Below, piece after piece: positions 1 through 5,588 of a stretch of 8,286 nt of DNA. Under the pieces are notes generated by a model. That model had not been told where the DNA came from. It ran no database searches and was given only the letters and a program-made list of their open reading frames with translations. The stretch's first letter is position 1; each line of letters opens with the position of its first letter. Origin of the DNA: an uncultured Phycisphaerales bacterium. Its GTDB lineage: Bacteria > Planctomycetota > Phycisphaerae > WQYP01. A program made the translations under genes and the position numbers. The DNA lies in assembly GCA_903868035.1 (NCBI GenBank), contig CAIPTQ010000134.1, forward strand, positions 1 through 8,286, given 5' to 3'.

Positions 1-57
1 GAGCATCCCATCTCCCCACCTTCCTATCTTCCCATCCTCCTATCTCCCTACCTCCCC
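1..57. repeat. GA/CT-rich composite repeat, copy 1, cut by the window edge
   Basis: Bases 1-36 are identical to the core of the copies at 2419-2454 and 7879-7914, followed by a diverged CT-rich end (CTCCTATCTCCCTACCTCCCC). Any G-run tract would lie outside the window. It follows the small -1 frame ORF in the direction of transcription. Confidence 0.8.
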
Positions 58-63
58 GTTACC

Positions 64-135
64 TCACTCCTCCATCCACCACCGCAACTGTGCGAACGTC
101 AGCCGATGCCCCGGCAGCCACCCGGCCTTCCACAT
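64..135 (-). CDS. Small -1 frame ORF, T-like extension of the tail assembly chaperone
   Basis: 23 residues, MWKAGWLPGHRLTFAQLRWWMEE, with its ATG overlapping the preceding stop (TGATG at 133-137) and a TGA stop at 64-66. The frame is also open upstream to the A10 run, adding GFASRRWCQYL, so a -1 slip would give a fusion of 258 + 34 = 292 residues. The short Trp-rich peptide with an L-T-x-x-Q-L-x-x-x-hE ending resembles the small second chaperone part in siphophages (W-x-x-x-L-x-L-T-x-x-x-h-x-x-h-L-E). No separate Shine-Dalgarno is evident at the overlap, which favours expression by frameshift or coupled reinitiation. The next gene in this position would be the tape measure, outside the window. 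Confidence 0.5.
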   Translation of the reverse strand: MWKAGWLPGHRLTFAQLRWWMEE

Positions 136-941
136 CAAGTACTGGCACCATCGCCTGCTGGCGAATCCTTTTTTTTTTGGATGGCCACGGCTCGGGCCAG
201 CACCTCTCCGGCGTCGATGAGCGCGGCGAAAATGGCATCCAGGTGCGACGTATTGAGCAGGCCCAGGGCCGACACTTCGGCGGCCGACACGCGGTAGTTG
301 CAGGCCAGTGCCGCCACGGCGATGCGGATGGCCTCCGCCGCCGGCAGGCTCATGCCCGCCCCCGCCTGGAACATCTCCCAGATCTTCCAGGCATCGGCGC
401 AGATGCCGGCGAATCGTTCTTCCGGCCGGCCAACCCAGTTCCCCGCCTCATCCAGCTCGAGTACCTGCGGCAGCGTGGTGGGACGATCCTCGAGCACCGC
501 ATGCGCCCGGGGGATGACCCAGCGATGACCATCACGCAGCTCGACCGACTCCCCGTCATAGACCACGCCCCGCCGCAGCTCCCCCGGCCCCGGCGGCGCA
601 TCCTTCACCCAGCCAAGGTACGTGACATGGGCATCCTGCCCGTGTTCTGGCGTGGCACGGGCATCCTGCCCGTGTTCTGGCGTGGCATGGGCAACCTGCC
701 CATGTTCTTTCCCCACCATCTTCTTCCACACCTGATCCGCCTCGAACCGGCAGGGCATCGCCTCCGCCGCCGGCCCGGAATCAAAGCGCACCAGCACGCC
801 TTCGAGCCCGTCCGGCCCCGCCCGCAGCTCCGCCTGCGCCGTCCCGCCCTTTTCCAGCGCATGGCCCAGCCCCAGATCGATCAGTTTCCGATCGGTCAGC
901 CTCCCCCGGGCGCCGGCGATGAAGTAGAGAAGTCCTGACAT
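135..941 (-). CDS. Putative tail assembly chaperone (G-like), with in-frame repeat insertion
   Basis: 268 residues from MSGLLYFIAGARG; SD GGAG at 950-953, 8 nt away, and a second AGGAGGA directly abutting the ATG. The N-terminal part (1-75) is alpha/beta. Residues 79-107 are three 10-residue units (HGQxAxATPE) encoded by the genomic hairpin repeat, after which native sequence resumes (YLGWVKDAPPGPGELRRG). The C-terminal region is helical: ERFAGICADAWKIWEMF, AAEAIRIAVAALACNYRVSAAEVSALGLLNTSHLDAIFAALID. Its N-Y-x-x-x-x-x-E-V-x-x-L-hxL pattern resembles tail assembly chaperones (NYPDhT-x-E-E-V-x-x-hhD). Near the end, Q-K-K-K (255-258) is encoded by an A10 run with A AAA AAG in frame. Position after tail tube genes, the slippery site and the overlapping -1 ORF together support a G/GT-type chaperone; homology alone is weak. 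Confidence 0.55.
   Translation of the reverse strand: MSGLLYFIAGARGRLTDRKLIDLGLGHALEKGGTAQAELRAGPDGLEGVLVRFDSGPAAEAMPCRFEADQVWKKMVGKEHGQVAHATPEHGQDARATPEHGQDAHVTYLGWVKDAPPGPGELRRGVVYDGESVELRDGHRWVIPRAHAVLEDRPTTLPQVLELDEAGNWVGRPEERFAGICADAWKIWEMFQAGAGMSLPAAEAIRIAVAALACNYRVSAAEVSALGLLNTSHLDAIFAALIDAGEVLARAVAIQKKKDSPAGDGAST
168..174 (-). promoter_or_regulatory. Candidate -1 programmed frameshift site A AAA AAG in an A10 run
   Basis: On the minus strand, ten A residues (169-178) followed by GG. In the frame of the chaperone-like gene the codons are CAA AAA AAA AAG, so the heptamer A AAA AAG has the X-XXY-YYZ phase required for -1 slippage and is the heptamer used in E. coli dnaX. Three nt downstream, TCGCC-AGCA-GGCGA (149-164 region) can form a 5-bp GC-rich hairpin. 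After a -1 slip the frame (GGA TTC GCC ...) stays open through 135 into the small ORF. A run this long could also cause transcriptional slippage. Confidence 0.7.
626..704. repeat. Three tandem 30-bp hairpin-repeat units inside a coding region
   Basis: Palindromes at 626-644, 656-674 and 686-704 are spaced exactly 30 bp and joined by TTCTGGCGTGG. The arms vary together: copy 2 has CACGGGCA with TGCCCGTG, while copy 3 has CATGGGCA with TGCCCATG and a changed loop/arm base. Because 30 is a multiple of three, the host gene stays in frame. The same repeat is found in intergenic DNA at 5512-5563. Confidence 0.9.
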
Positions 942-946
942 TCCTC

Positions 947-1333
947 CTACTCCGTAGCATCATACTGGATGCGGATTTCCAGCTTCGGCGCGGCCACCGC
1001 GGTCGTGGTCACCGTCAGGCCGACCACCGCGTCGGTCAACTCGGCGTCATAGCCGATGCCGTCGAACCAGATGCGCGGGATGCCCGCTTCCAGGGCGATG
1101 ACGATGGGCGAGGCGCCGGTGGCGAACGACAGGCTCACGTCCTGATCGCTCTTGAGCAGGTATCCCTTGACCGCGCCGGGGATGGCCAGCAGCACGTCGG
1201 TCACGCCGACCTCGGTGGCCACGGGGTTGCAATCGAGGGTCTCCTGAATCCGCGCATCGCTCTCGATCTCAGCGGTGGAGACGATGGGGGTGGACCCGTC
1301 CGACCAGCCCAGTGTGTACAGTTCCTTAAACAT
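947..1333 (-). CDS. Small phage structural protein (beta-rich)
   Basis: 128 residues from MFKELYTLGWSDG. The pattern is a run of beta strands: VGVTDVLLAIPGAVKGYLLKSDQDVSLSF, SPIVIALEAGIPRIWFDGIG, LTDAVVGLTVTTTAVAAPKLEIRIQYD. The segment K-G-Y-L-L-K-S-D-Q-D-V-x-L (about 61-73), followed by a strand with W near 88 and a final LEIRI strand, resembles small virion proteins I have seen beside tail tube genes in phages of diverse bacteria. These are usually annotated only as hypothetical. It may be a tail or capsid decoration protein. Its last codons hold the Shine-Dalgarno GGAG (950-953) for the following gene, and the stop TAG is 5 nt before that gene's ATG, so the two are coupled. Confidence 0.5.
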   Translation of the reverse strand: MFKELYTLGWSDGSTPIVSTAEIESDARIQETLDCNPVATEVGVTDVLLAIPGAVKGYLLKSDQDVSLSFATGASPIVIALEAGIPRIWFDGIGYDAELTDAVVGLTVTTTAVAAPKLEIRIQYDATE

Positions 1334-1340
1334 GATTCCG

Positions 1341-1346
1341 TCCTTT
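1341..1346 (-). promoter_or_regulatory. Ribosome binding site deciding the start of the small virion gene
   Basis: AAAGGA on the minus strand, 7 nt before ATG 1333. It favours this start over the in-frame ATG at 1369, which is inside the hairpin repeat and would add MGEPPMLRKDGI. Confidence 0.75.
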
Positions 1347-1351
1347 CGTAG

Positions 1352-1370
1352 CATGGGCGGCTCGCCCATG
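1352..1370. repeat. 19-nt hairpin repeat upstream of the small virion gene
   Basis: CATGGGCGGCTCGCCCATG, identical to 2352-2370 and 5480-5498. On the transcribed strand it is followed by CTACGAAAGGA, so the hairpin ends just upstream of the Shine-Dalgarno. Confidence 0.85.
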
Positions 1371-1380
1371 TCTTAGATTC

Positions 1381-1420
1381 TCGTCCTATCTTCCTATCTC
1401 CCCATCCCCCGATCTCCCCC
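1381..1420. repeat. Degenerate GA/CT-rich repeat, copy 2
   Basis: The + strand is almost pure pyrimidine with the CCTATCTTCCTATCTCCCCATC words of the larger element, but it lacks the G-run tract and the GAGCATCCC core. It lies directly downstream of the tail-tube-like stop codon. Confidence 0.6.
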
Positions 1421-2332
1421 TTATGCGATCACGCTCGCCGTATTCAAAACCAGCAGCGCATTGGTCCCGTCATCGATCGGCTGGAAGTTCACTTCCGCCA
1501 TCACCTCGCCATCGTCCCCGCCGCTCACGGATCCGCAGGTGATGATGCCCCGGCTGGTCATGTCGAAGCGGATGTGCGACGCGACGGCATCCAGCACATT
1601 GCCGCCGCCGTTGGCCTTGGCCCGCAGCCACACGCTTGAGGGATAGTTTCCTTGCGCGGCCCCGCTCAGCCCGGTGGCCAGGATGGTCGGGTCATAGGTG
1701 GAGAGTTTGACCGAACTGACGATGGTGTCGATGCAGCAGAAGGTGGGCCAGATGTCCCCGCCTGCCGCGATGACTTTCTCGCCGATGCCGAAGGTGATCT
1801 CCATTGAGGCCAGCGACAGCAGGGGATAGCCGTTGATGGTGGCCGGGCCCAGCGTCCAGGCCTGGTCGGTCATAGCGAGGGACGGCAGCGACTGGCTGAC
1901 GGTCCATGCGATGGCCGGGGCGACCCCGTCGGCGCTGATCATGTGGATGTCGCAATCGATCGTTGCCTCCTGTCCCTGGCTGGCTCGGAGCGTTCGCGGC
2001 ACGATCAGGCATCGCGGGGCGGTGATGCGGGCATGGTTAGCGCCCACGGCCAGGCCGCCGCCGAGCACTTTCTTGGCCAGGTACAGGTACGTGGCGGCGC
2101 TGTAGCCCACGCCGGTGGTGCCCAGGATATCCAGCACGCGCTTGATGGCGGTGCTGGTGAAGTTCGCGGTGGGCTTCTGCCCCGAGACCGCGGCAAACTG
2201 CGGCGAGAGCTTCGCATCCCCGCGCAGCAGCGACAGGCCGATGCCCGGATCCACCGACCCGGCGGTGATTTGGTTGATCTGCCCGCCCGGGGTGACGATC
2301 ACCGACGGCTTCCAAAGATTGACAAGACTCAT
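1421..2332 (-). CDS. Putative major tail tube protein
   Basis: A 303-residue protein starting MSLVNLWKPSVIVTPGG; SD AGAGG is well placed. The sequence is beta-rich with conserved-looking tail-tube features: early segments on sample or frame values (GIGLSLLRGDAKLSPQFAAVSGQKPTANFTSTAI), helix IKRVLDILG, strand-rich middle (ATIDCDIHMISADG, AIAWTVSQSLP), GYPLLSLASMEITFGIGEKVIAAGGD, and a C-terminal GEVMAEVNFQPIDDGTNALLVLNTASVIA. It has no membrane segment or signal. Its length and its place just before a small virion protein and a frameshifted chaperone-like gene fit the siphophage major tail protein position. I recognise the style rather than a specific family. A capsid or other abundant structural protein is the main alternative. 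Confidence 0.55.
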   Translation of the reverse strand: MSLVNLWKPSVIVTPGGQINQITAGSVDPGIGLSLLRGDAKLSPQFAAVSGQKPTANFTSTAIKRVLDILGTTGVGYSAATYLYLAKKVLGGGLAVGANHARITAPRCLIVPRTLRASQGQEATIDCDIHMISADGVAPAIAWTVSQSLPSLAMTDQAWTLGPATINGYPLLSLASMEITFGIGEKVIAAGGDIWPTFCCIDTIVSSVKLSTYDPTILATGLSGAAQGNYPSSVWLRAKANGGGNVLDAVASHIRFDMTSRGIITCGSVSGGDDGEVMAEVNFQPIDDGTNALLVLNTASVIA

Positions 2333-2338
2333 AACGTA

Positions 2339-2343
2339 CCTCT
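2339..2343 (-). promoter_or_regulatory. Ribosome binding site deciding the start of the tail-tube-like gene
   Basis: AGAGG on the minus strand, 6 nt before ATG 2332. It favours this start over the ATG at 2369, which belongs to the hairpin repeat and reads in another frame. Confidence 0.7.
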
Positions 2344-2351
2344 TTTCGTAA

Positions 2352-2370
2352 CATGGGCGGCTCGCCCATG
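2352..2370. repeat. 19-nt hairpin repeat upstream of the tail-tube-like gene
   Basis: CATGGGCGGCTCGCCCATG is a perfect 8-bp stem with a 3-nt loop. On the transcribed strand it is followed by TTACGAAAAGAGG, which holds the Shine-Dalgarno of the next gene. The copy at 1352 has the same arrangement. Confidence 0.85.
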
Positions 2371-2388
2371 TTCTATGCTTTCATGCGA

Positions 2389-2480
2389 TGGGAGGGTGGG
2401 AGGGTGGGAGGGTGGGGTGAGCATCCCATCTCCCCACCTTCCTATCTTCCCATCCTCCTATCTCCCCACCTCCCCCTCTT
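2389..2480. repeat. GA/CT-rich composite repeat with (GGGAGGGT)n tract, copy 3
   Basis: The + strand has seven G-runs with single-base spacers (2390-2417), followed by the 36-nt core (2419-2454) shared exactly with copies at 1-36 and 7879-7914. Its G tract is one 8-bp unit shorter than that of the copy at 7840. It separates the CBM-like gene (stop at 2482) from the tail-tube-like gene. Confidence 0.85.
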
Positions 2481-2481
2481 C

Positions 2482-2931
2482 TCACCTCACCAGCACCACA
2501 TCCACGATCGTCGCCGCCAGTGCGGTGACGTAGACCGCCGTCGGGTCTCCCCAGGGCAGCGGGTGGTCGTACTCGAGCGGGTCGATGGCCTTGCCGCCGG
2601 TGGTGTCGTTCCCGGCGGCATTGACGCCGACGTAGAACGCTTTAGCGTTGCTCGAGCCGCAGTCGGCGTGGGGCGAACCCACCTGGATGCGCGAGCAGCT
2701 CACCGAAGGAAGCAGCGTCCACGACGCGGAATTCTCCGGAGGGGTGGTTCCGGCGACCACGGCGGTGTTGCAAGCCCAGTAGTTCCCGCCCGAGGAGACC
2801 ACGGCGTACTTGGCATAGGTGGATCCGCTGACCCAGGCGGGGATGAGCGGATACGTGCCCGCGGTGAGCGTGAGCCGGTACTGTCCGATGACCACGCCCG
2901 CCAGCGATGCTGATTGCATTTCAGGAATCAT
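2482..2931 (-). CDS. Small phage protein with CBM5/12-like carbohydrate-binding module
   Basis: 149 residues from MIPEMQSASL. GGAG at 2938-2941, 6 nt before the ATG, decides this start over an in-frame ATG at 3012 that lies in heptamer repeats. Residues about 32-73 (AWVSGSTYAKYAVVSSGGNYWACNTAVVAGTTPPENSASWTLL) follow the CBM5/12 / chitin-binding type 3 pattern A-W-x-x-x-x-x-Y-x-x-x-x-x-V-x-x-x-G-x-x-Y-x-C-x-x-x, then PP and W, with aromatic residues at the usual positions. The flanks (LTLTAGTYPLIP, and AVYVTALAATIVDVVLVR) are beta-rich and could form a virion-attachment scaffold. Directly downstream of the beta-helix gene, it could be a decoration or adhesion protein that binds host glycan. 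The binding specificity is not known. Confidence 0.55.
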   Translation of the reverse strand: MIPEMQSASLAGVVIGQYRLTLTAGTYPLIPAWVSGSTYAKYAVVSSGGNYWACNTAVVAGTTPPENSASWTLLPSVSCSRIQVGSPHADCGSSNAKAFYVGVNAAGNDTTGGKAIDPLEYDHPLPWGDPTAVYVTALAATIVDVVLVR

Positions 2932-2956
2932 GTGGAGCTCCGTAAGTTTGCCAAAA

Positions 2957-3013
2957 ATGATGAGTGATGAATGATGAGTGATGAGTGATGAGTGATGAAT
3001 CCCATTCATCATT
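2957..3013. repeat. ATGAGTG-type heptamer repeat run with terminal hairpin
   Basis: The + strand reads as tandem 7-mers (ATGAGTG and ATGAATG variants) from about 2957 to 3000. The run ends in an inverted repeat, GAGTGATGAAT-CCC-ATTCATCATTC, an 11-bp stem with one G-T pair. It fills the gap between the beta-helix gene's stop (3042) and the CBM-like gene's start (2931). Read through on the minus strand it gives HHSSLITHHSSLI in the frame of the next gene, so automatic callers would extend that gene falsely to 3012. Confidence 0.8.
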
Positions 3014-3041
3014 CAGCATTTCCTCCCTTTTATCATTCGCT

Positions 3042-4937
3042 TCACAGCCCCATGCCCAGCGAAAACACCCGCAGCAATCCAAACTCCCCGGACTCGATCG
3101 GCCCGATGGTCGGGGCATTCGCCGTTGCTCGATTAAACCCGCGCCCATCGGTCATACGGGCGATCACCACCGTTCCCGACCGATACAGCGGCGAGGCCGG
3201 GTCGGGAATGTGCCCCACGGCGATCGGGTCCTGCAACAGCACTTTCGTGGCATCATTGTGCCAGCCGTTGTTGTAGGCGTAATAGCTCTCGGTGATGCCG
3301 TAGTAGGCATTGGTGGCCAGCGTATGCAGACCGACGAACGTCGTGCCGGCAACGACCGGATTGATGTTTTGAAACAGGCAGTTCTTCGCAACCGACGTTC
3401 CCGGCGTGCCCCAGATTCCGTCGTAGTTGAGCGCGAACGCGCCCGTGGTCGCGATGGGGTTGTTCAACACGTCGATCCGCGTGTTCCACATCTGCATGTC
3501 GTCGGTCGTCCCGTCACCGTTAAACCACCCGACGGCGGCAGCCCCAGTTGGCCCATTGGTTAAATCCAGCCGGATGGTCCCATTGATCCACCAGCCGTGC
3601 GGAGAGCCCGTAACCATATATCCCGTAGTCTGGAGGGTGTAGGCGCTCGGCGTCAGATACAAATCTCCTCCGATGACCGCCACACCCGTGTCGCCACCAA
3701 AGACAGGCAACGGCAAATTGATATTGGTTCCCGGATACGCCACCTGCGGGTCGATAACGAATGCCCGGCAATCGGCCAGCACAGTTGCCGCCGGGAAGCC
3801 GGTAACCGCCGGCGCGCCAAATGCCCATGGCATCCTGCACGCGTAAGTTCCGCCCACAGTATTCAGCCGCTCGCAGATCAACAGGGTTGTGTGGTCCGTG
3901 CCGCCCGTATGTACCAGGAAGCCAACACAACCAATGTCCGCCGGCAGATCGTAACTGGGCAGTGTGCCATAAGTGGCTTCACACTCGTACCAATAAACCT
4001 CATTCTCCCCGTGTAGCGAGTAGCTGTTGAGCGGGTTCTCGCCGCCGCTGGAGTTGTAGTTGAGCAGCCCGACCTTACATCGCACGAACGTATCACGCCC
4101 GCCGTAGCCCGTGCCGCTCTGCGATGCAATCGAATGGCTCGAAGTGAAATACGCCTCGCACTCCAGAAACAGGTTGCCGCACGTCGTGGACGCCAGCGAG
4201 TGAAAGGCATGATGCTGCGTCTGCCGGTTCACACGGTCCATTCCACAACCATCGATGCGGATATCGCGCACCACGCACCCATCCGAGGTGGCGCTGAGGC
4301 TGATGCCATAACCCGTGTTCGAGGGCAGTGCCTCATAGGCGATGGCATTGTTGATCGGGCTTGTGTCTCCGCGCGGGTGCAGATACAGCTTATTCGTGCC
4401 GCTGTCCCACCAAAACGATGAAGCGTTGGCCTCGACGTGGGCGATGCTGTCCTGTCGCGAATAGATATAGGTGAGGCGGTTGAGTGTCTCGCGCACCCAG
4501 GCGATGTCCGTCGCCATGTCGATCTTGAACGTCTTGGTCTTCCCGTCCGTAGCCGACCACCCGACATTGTTAGCGGTGATCGCCGTCGTGAAGTAGTTGA
4601 TCAGCGGCTTTGCCCCGTTGCCGTATGCGCCAATCTGTGTCCCCGATGTCACGACCGCCAGCGCCTGCTGCTCGGCCCACACGTCGCCGCGATTGAACAG
4701 GAACGTCTTGTTTGCGGCCAGCAGCGTCGCCGCCTTGGCCAGCGTCTTGAATGGATGCGTCAAAGTGCCGTCGCCCGGCGAGGTATCACTCCCCGCCTGC
4801 GCGAAGTAGTACGTCCCCGTCCGCGTCCAGTTGAGGCAGTAGTTGATCCGCGCATTCAGTAGTGTGCGGCGCCATCGGTCGTGTGCCGCCGTCGCCGGCA
4901 TGGGCATACTTCCCGCAATTTCCGAATACGATAGCAT
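3042..4937 (-). CDS. Right-handed beta-helix tailspike-like protein
   Basis: A 631-residue protein; the ATG (4935-4937) has GGAG at 4945-4948 with 7 nt spacing. Residues about 43-69 read YYFAQAGSDTSPGDGTLTHPFKTLAKA, the entry motif of DUF1565/pectate-lyase-like beta-helices (YYV-x-x-x-GxDxxPGxxxxPFxTLxxA). Many helix-rung residues follow: GCVVRDIRIDGCGM, NLFLECEAYFTSS, RDTFVRCKVGLLNYNSSGGEN, EVYWYECEATYG, VAKNCLFQNINPVV. The C-terminus has RDDG-free strand segments ending LGMGL. There is no signal peptide, as expected for a phage virion protein. Phage beta-helix proteins of this size are commonly tailspikes that bind or cut surface glycan; catalytic residues cannot be assigned. The adjacent CBM-like gene supports carbohydrate recognition. 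A non-virion host enzyme is unlikely in this operon. Confidence 0.65.
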   Translation of the reverse strand: MLSYSEIAGSMPMPATAAHDRWRRTLLNARINYCLNWTRTGTYYFAQAGSDTSPGDGTLTHPFKTLAKAATLLAANKTFLFNRGDVWAEQQALAVVTSGTQIGAYGNGAKPLINYFTTAITANNVGWSATDGKTKTFKIDMATDIAWVRETLNRLTYIYSRQDSIAHVEANASSFWWDSGTNKLYLHPRGDTSPINNAIAYEALPSNTGYGISLSATSDGCVVRDIRIDGCGMDRVNRQTQHHAFHSLASTTCGNLFLECEAYFTSSHSIASQSGTGYGGRDTFVRCKVGLLNYNSSGGENPLNSYSLHGENEVYWYECEATYGTLPSYDLPADIGCVGFLVHTGGTDHTTLLICERLNTVGGTYACRMPWAFGAPAVTGFPAATVLADCRAFVIDPQVAYPGTNINLPLPVFGGDTGVAVIGGDLYLTPSAYTLQTTGYMVTGSPHGWWINGTIRLDLTNGPTGAAAVGWFNGDGTTDDMQMWNTRIDVLNNPIATTGAFALNYDGIWGTPGTSVAKNCLFQNINPVVAGTTFVGLHTLATNAYYGITESYYAYNNGWHNDATKVLLQDPIAVGHIPDPASPLYRSGTVVIARMTDGRGFNRATANAPTIGPIESGEFGLLRVFSLGMGL

Positions 4938-4955
4938 AGGATGGCTCCAGTCGGT

Positions 4956-5468
4956 CTAAACTCCCCATTCCACACTCAGCACCGCCTCGAAATAATCCCC
5001 TTCGCTGCCCGCGCTCTTGCGGCTGGATCGCTTCACCGACTGCACGCCGATGGCCAGCGGCACCAGGTAGCCCAGGCCCTGGTCGATGCCGGTCATCTCG
5101 GCGATGAGGTTCCCCAGATGATTCAAAAAGTCGATCTCGCTATCCCGCTCGCTGTCCGCCAGCTCGGCCGGCACGTCGGCCTCGAGGCGCAGCCCCAGGT
5201 TGCCAGTAGCCCGATACTGCACGGCCCCGATGCGTTCGGCCCGGAACCCCGGCATCCACAGCACCACAGCCATCGGCCGCAGCACGCGAAGTTCCTCGGA
5301 GCCATAGGCGGACTCTTCCGGGCCCGGAGGGCCACACAGGTAGACCGACTCCGCCGCGGCGGCGGCGTCCCCGCTCGACCGGCACCAGCTCTGCCACACC
5401 AGGCAGTGCGCCAGCAACTGCCGCAGGTTCTCCATGGGCAGCGAAAGACATCCAGTGGGGGTGATCAT
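4956..5468 (-). CDS. Putative phage tail terminator / tail completion protein
   Basis: 170 residues from ATG 5466-5468. No Shine-Dalgarno is visible, and the internal ATG at 5433-5435 (MENLRQLLAHC) is an equally plausible start, giving 159 residues. The N-terminal helix LRQLLAHCLVWQSWC, the middle strands (VLWMPGF, LGLRLEADVP), the helix SEIDFLNHLGNLIAEMTG and the final strands (YLVPLAIGVQSV, GDYFEAVLSVEWGV) match the alpha/beta outline of small tail terminators. These often end in a Y-x-A-x-hxVEW-like strand. In siphophages this gene usually follows the head-tail joining genes and precedes the tail tube, as here apart from interposed accessory genes. The functional assignment is inferred; a conserved minor virion protein is the alternative. 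Confidence 0.5.
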   Translation of the reverse strand: MITPTGCLSLPMENLRQLLAHCLVWQSWCRSSGDAAAAAESVYLCGPPGPEESAYGSEELRVLRPMAVVLWMPGFRAERIGAVQYRATGNLGLRLEADVPAELADSERDSEIDFLNHLGNLIAEMTGIDQGLGYLVPLAIGVQSVKRSSRKSAGSEGDYFEAVLSVEWGV

Positions 5469-5479
5469 GGATTACGCAG

Positions 5480-5563
5480 CATGGGCGGCTCGCCCATGTT
5501 CTCTTATGTGGCATGGGCATCCTGCCCATGGTCTTCTTGCGTGGCATGGGCATCCTGCCCATG
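5480..5563. repeat. Cluster of three 19-nt genomic hairpin repeats
   Basis: Three palindromes: CATGGGCGGCTCGCCCATG at 5480-5498, and CATGGGCATCCTGCCCATG at 5512-5530 and 5545-5563. Each has two 8-nt perfectly complementary arms around a 3-nt loop. They fill most of the 120-nt gap between the BppU-like gene and the tail-terminator-like gene. The first lies 11 nt upstream of the latter's ATG. Such hairpins in the mRNA could act as processing or stability elements. Confidence 0.85.
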
Positions 5564-5588
5564 TTCTGCATCTTCCCCTCTTCAACTC

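Noticed and set aside
626..704. CRISPR-like array
   Set aside because: Units are spaced 30 bp with near-identical 11-bp joints rather than unique spacers, they lie in frame inside a gene, and no cas genes are present.
90..938. + strand open frame of 282 codons opposite the chaperone-like gene
   Set aside because: Its composition (Arg/Pro/His-rich) and exact overlap with a gene that has a good Shine-Dalgarno and operon spacing mark it as an antisense shadow.
2932..3012. N-terminal extension of the CBM-like protein (HHSSLITHHSSL...)
   Set aside because: It is encoded by heptamer repeats and has no ribosome binding site, whereas the ATG at 2931 has GGAG at ideal spacing.
2988..3013. Rho-independent terminator at the heptamer-run hairpin
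   Set aside because: The stem is AT-rich and no U-run follows on the transcribed strand.
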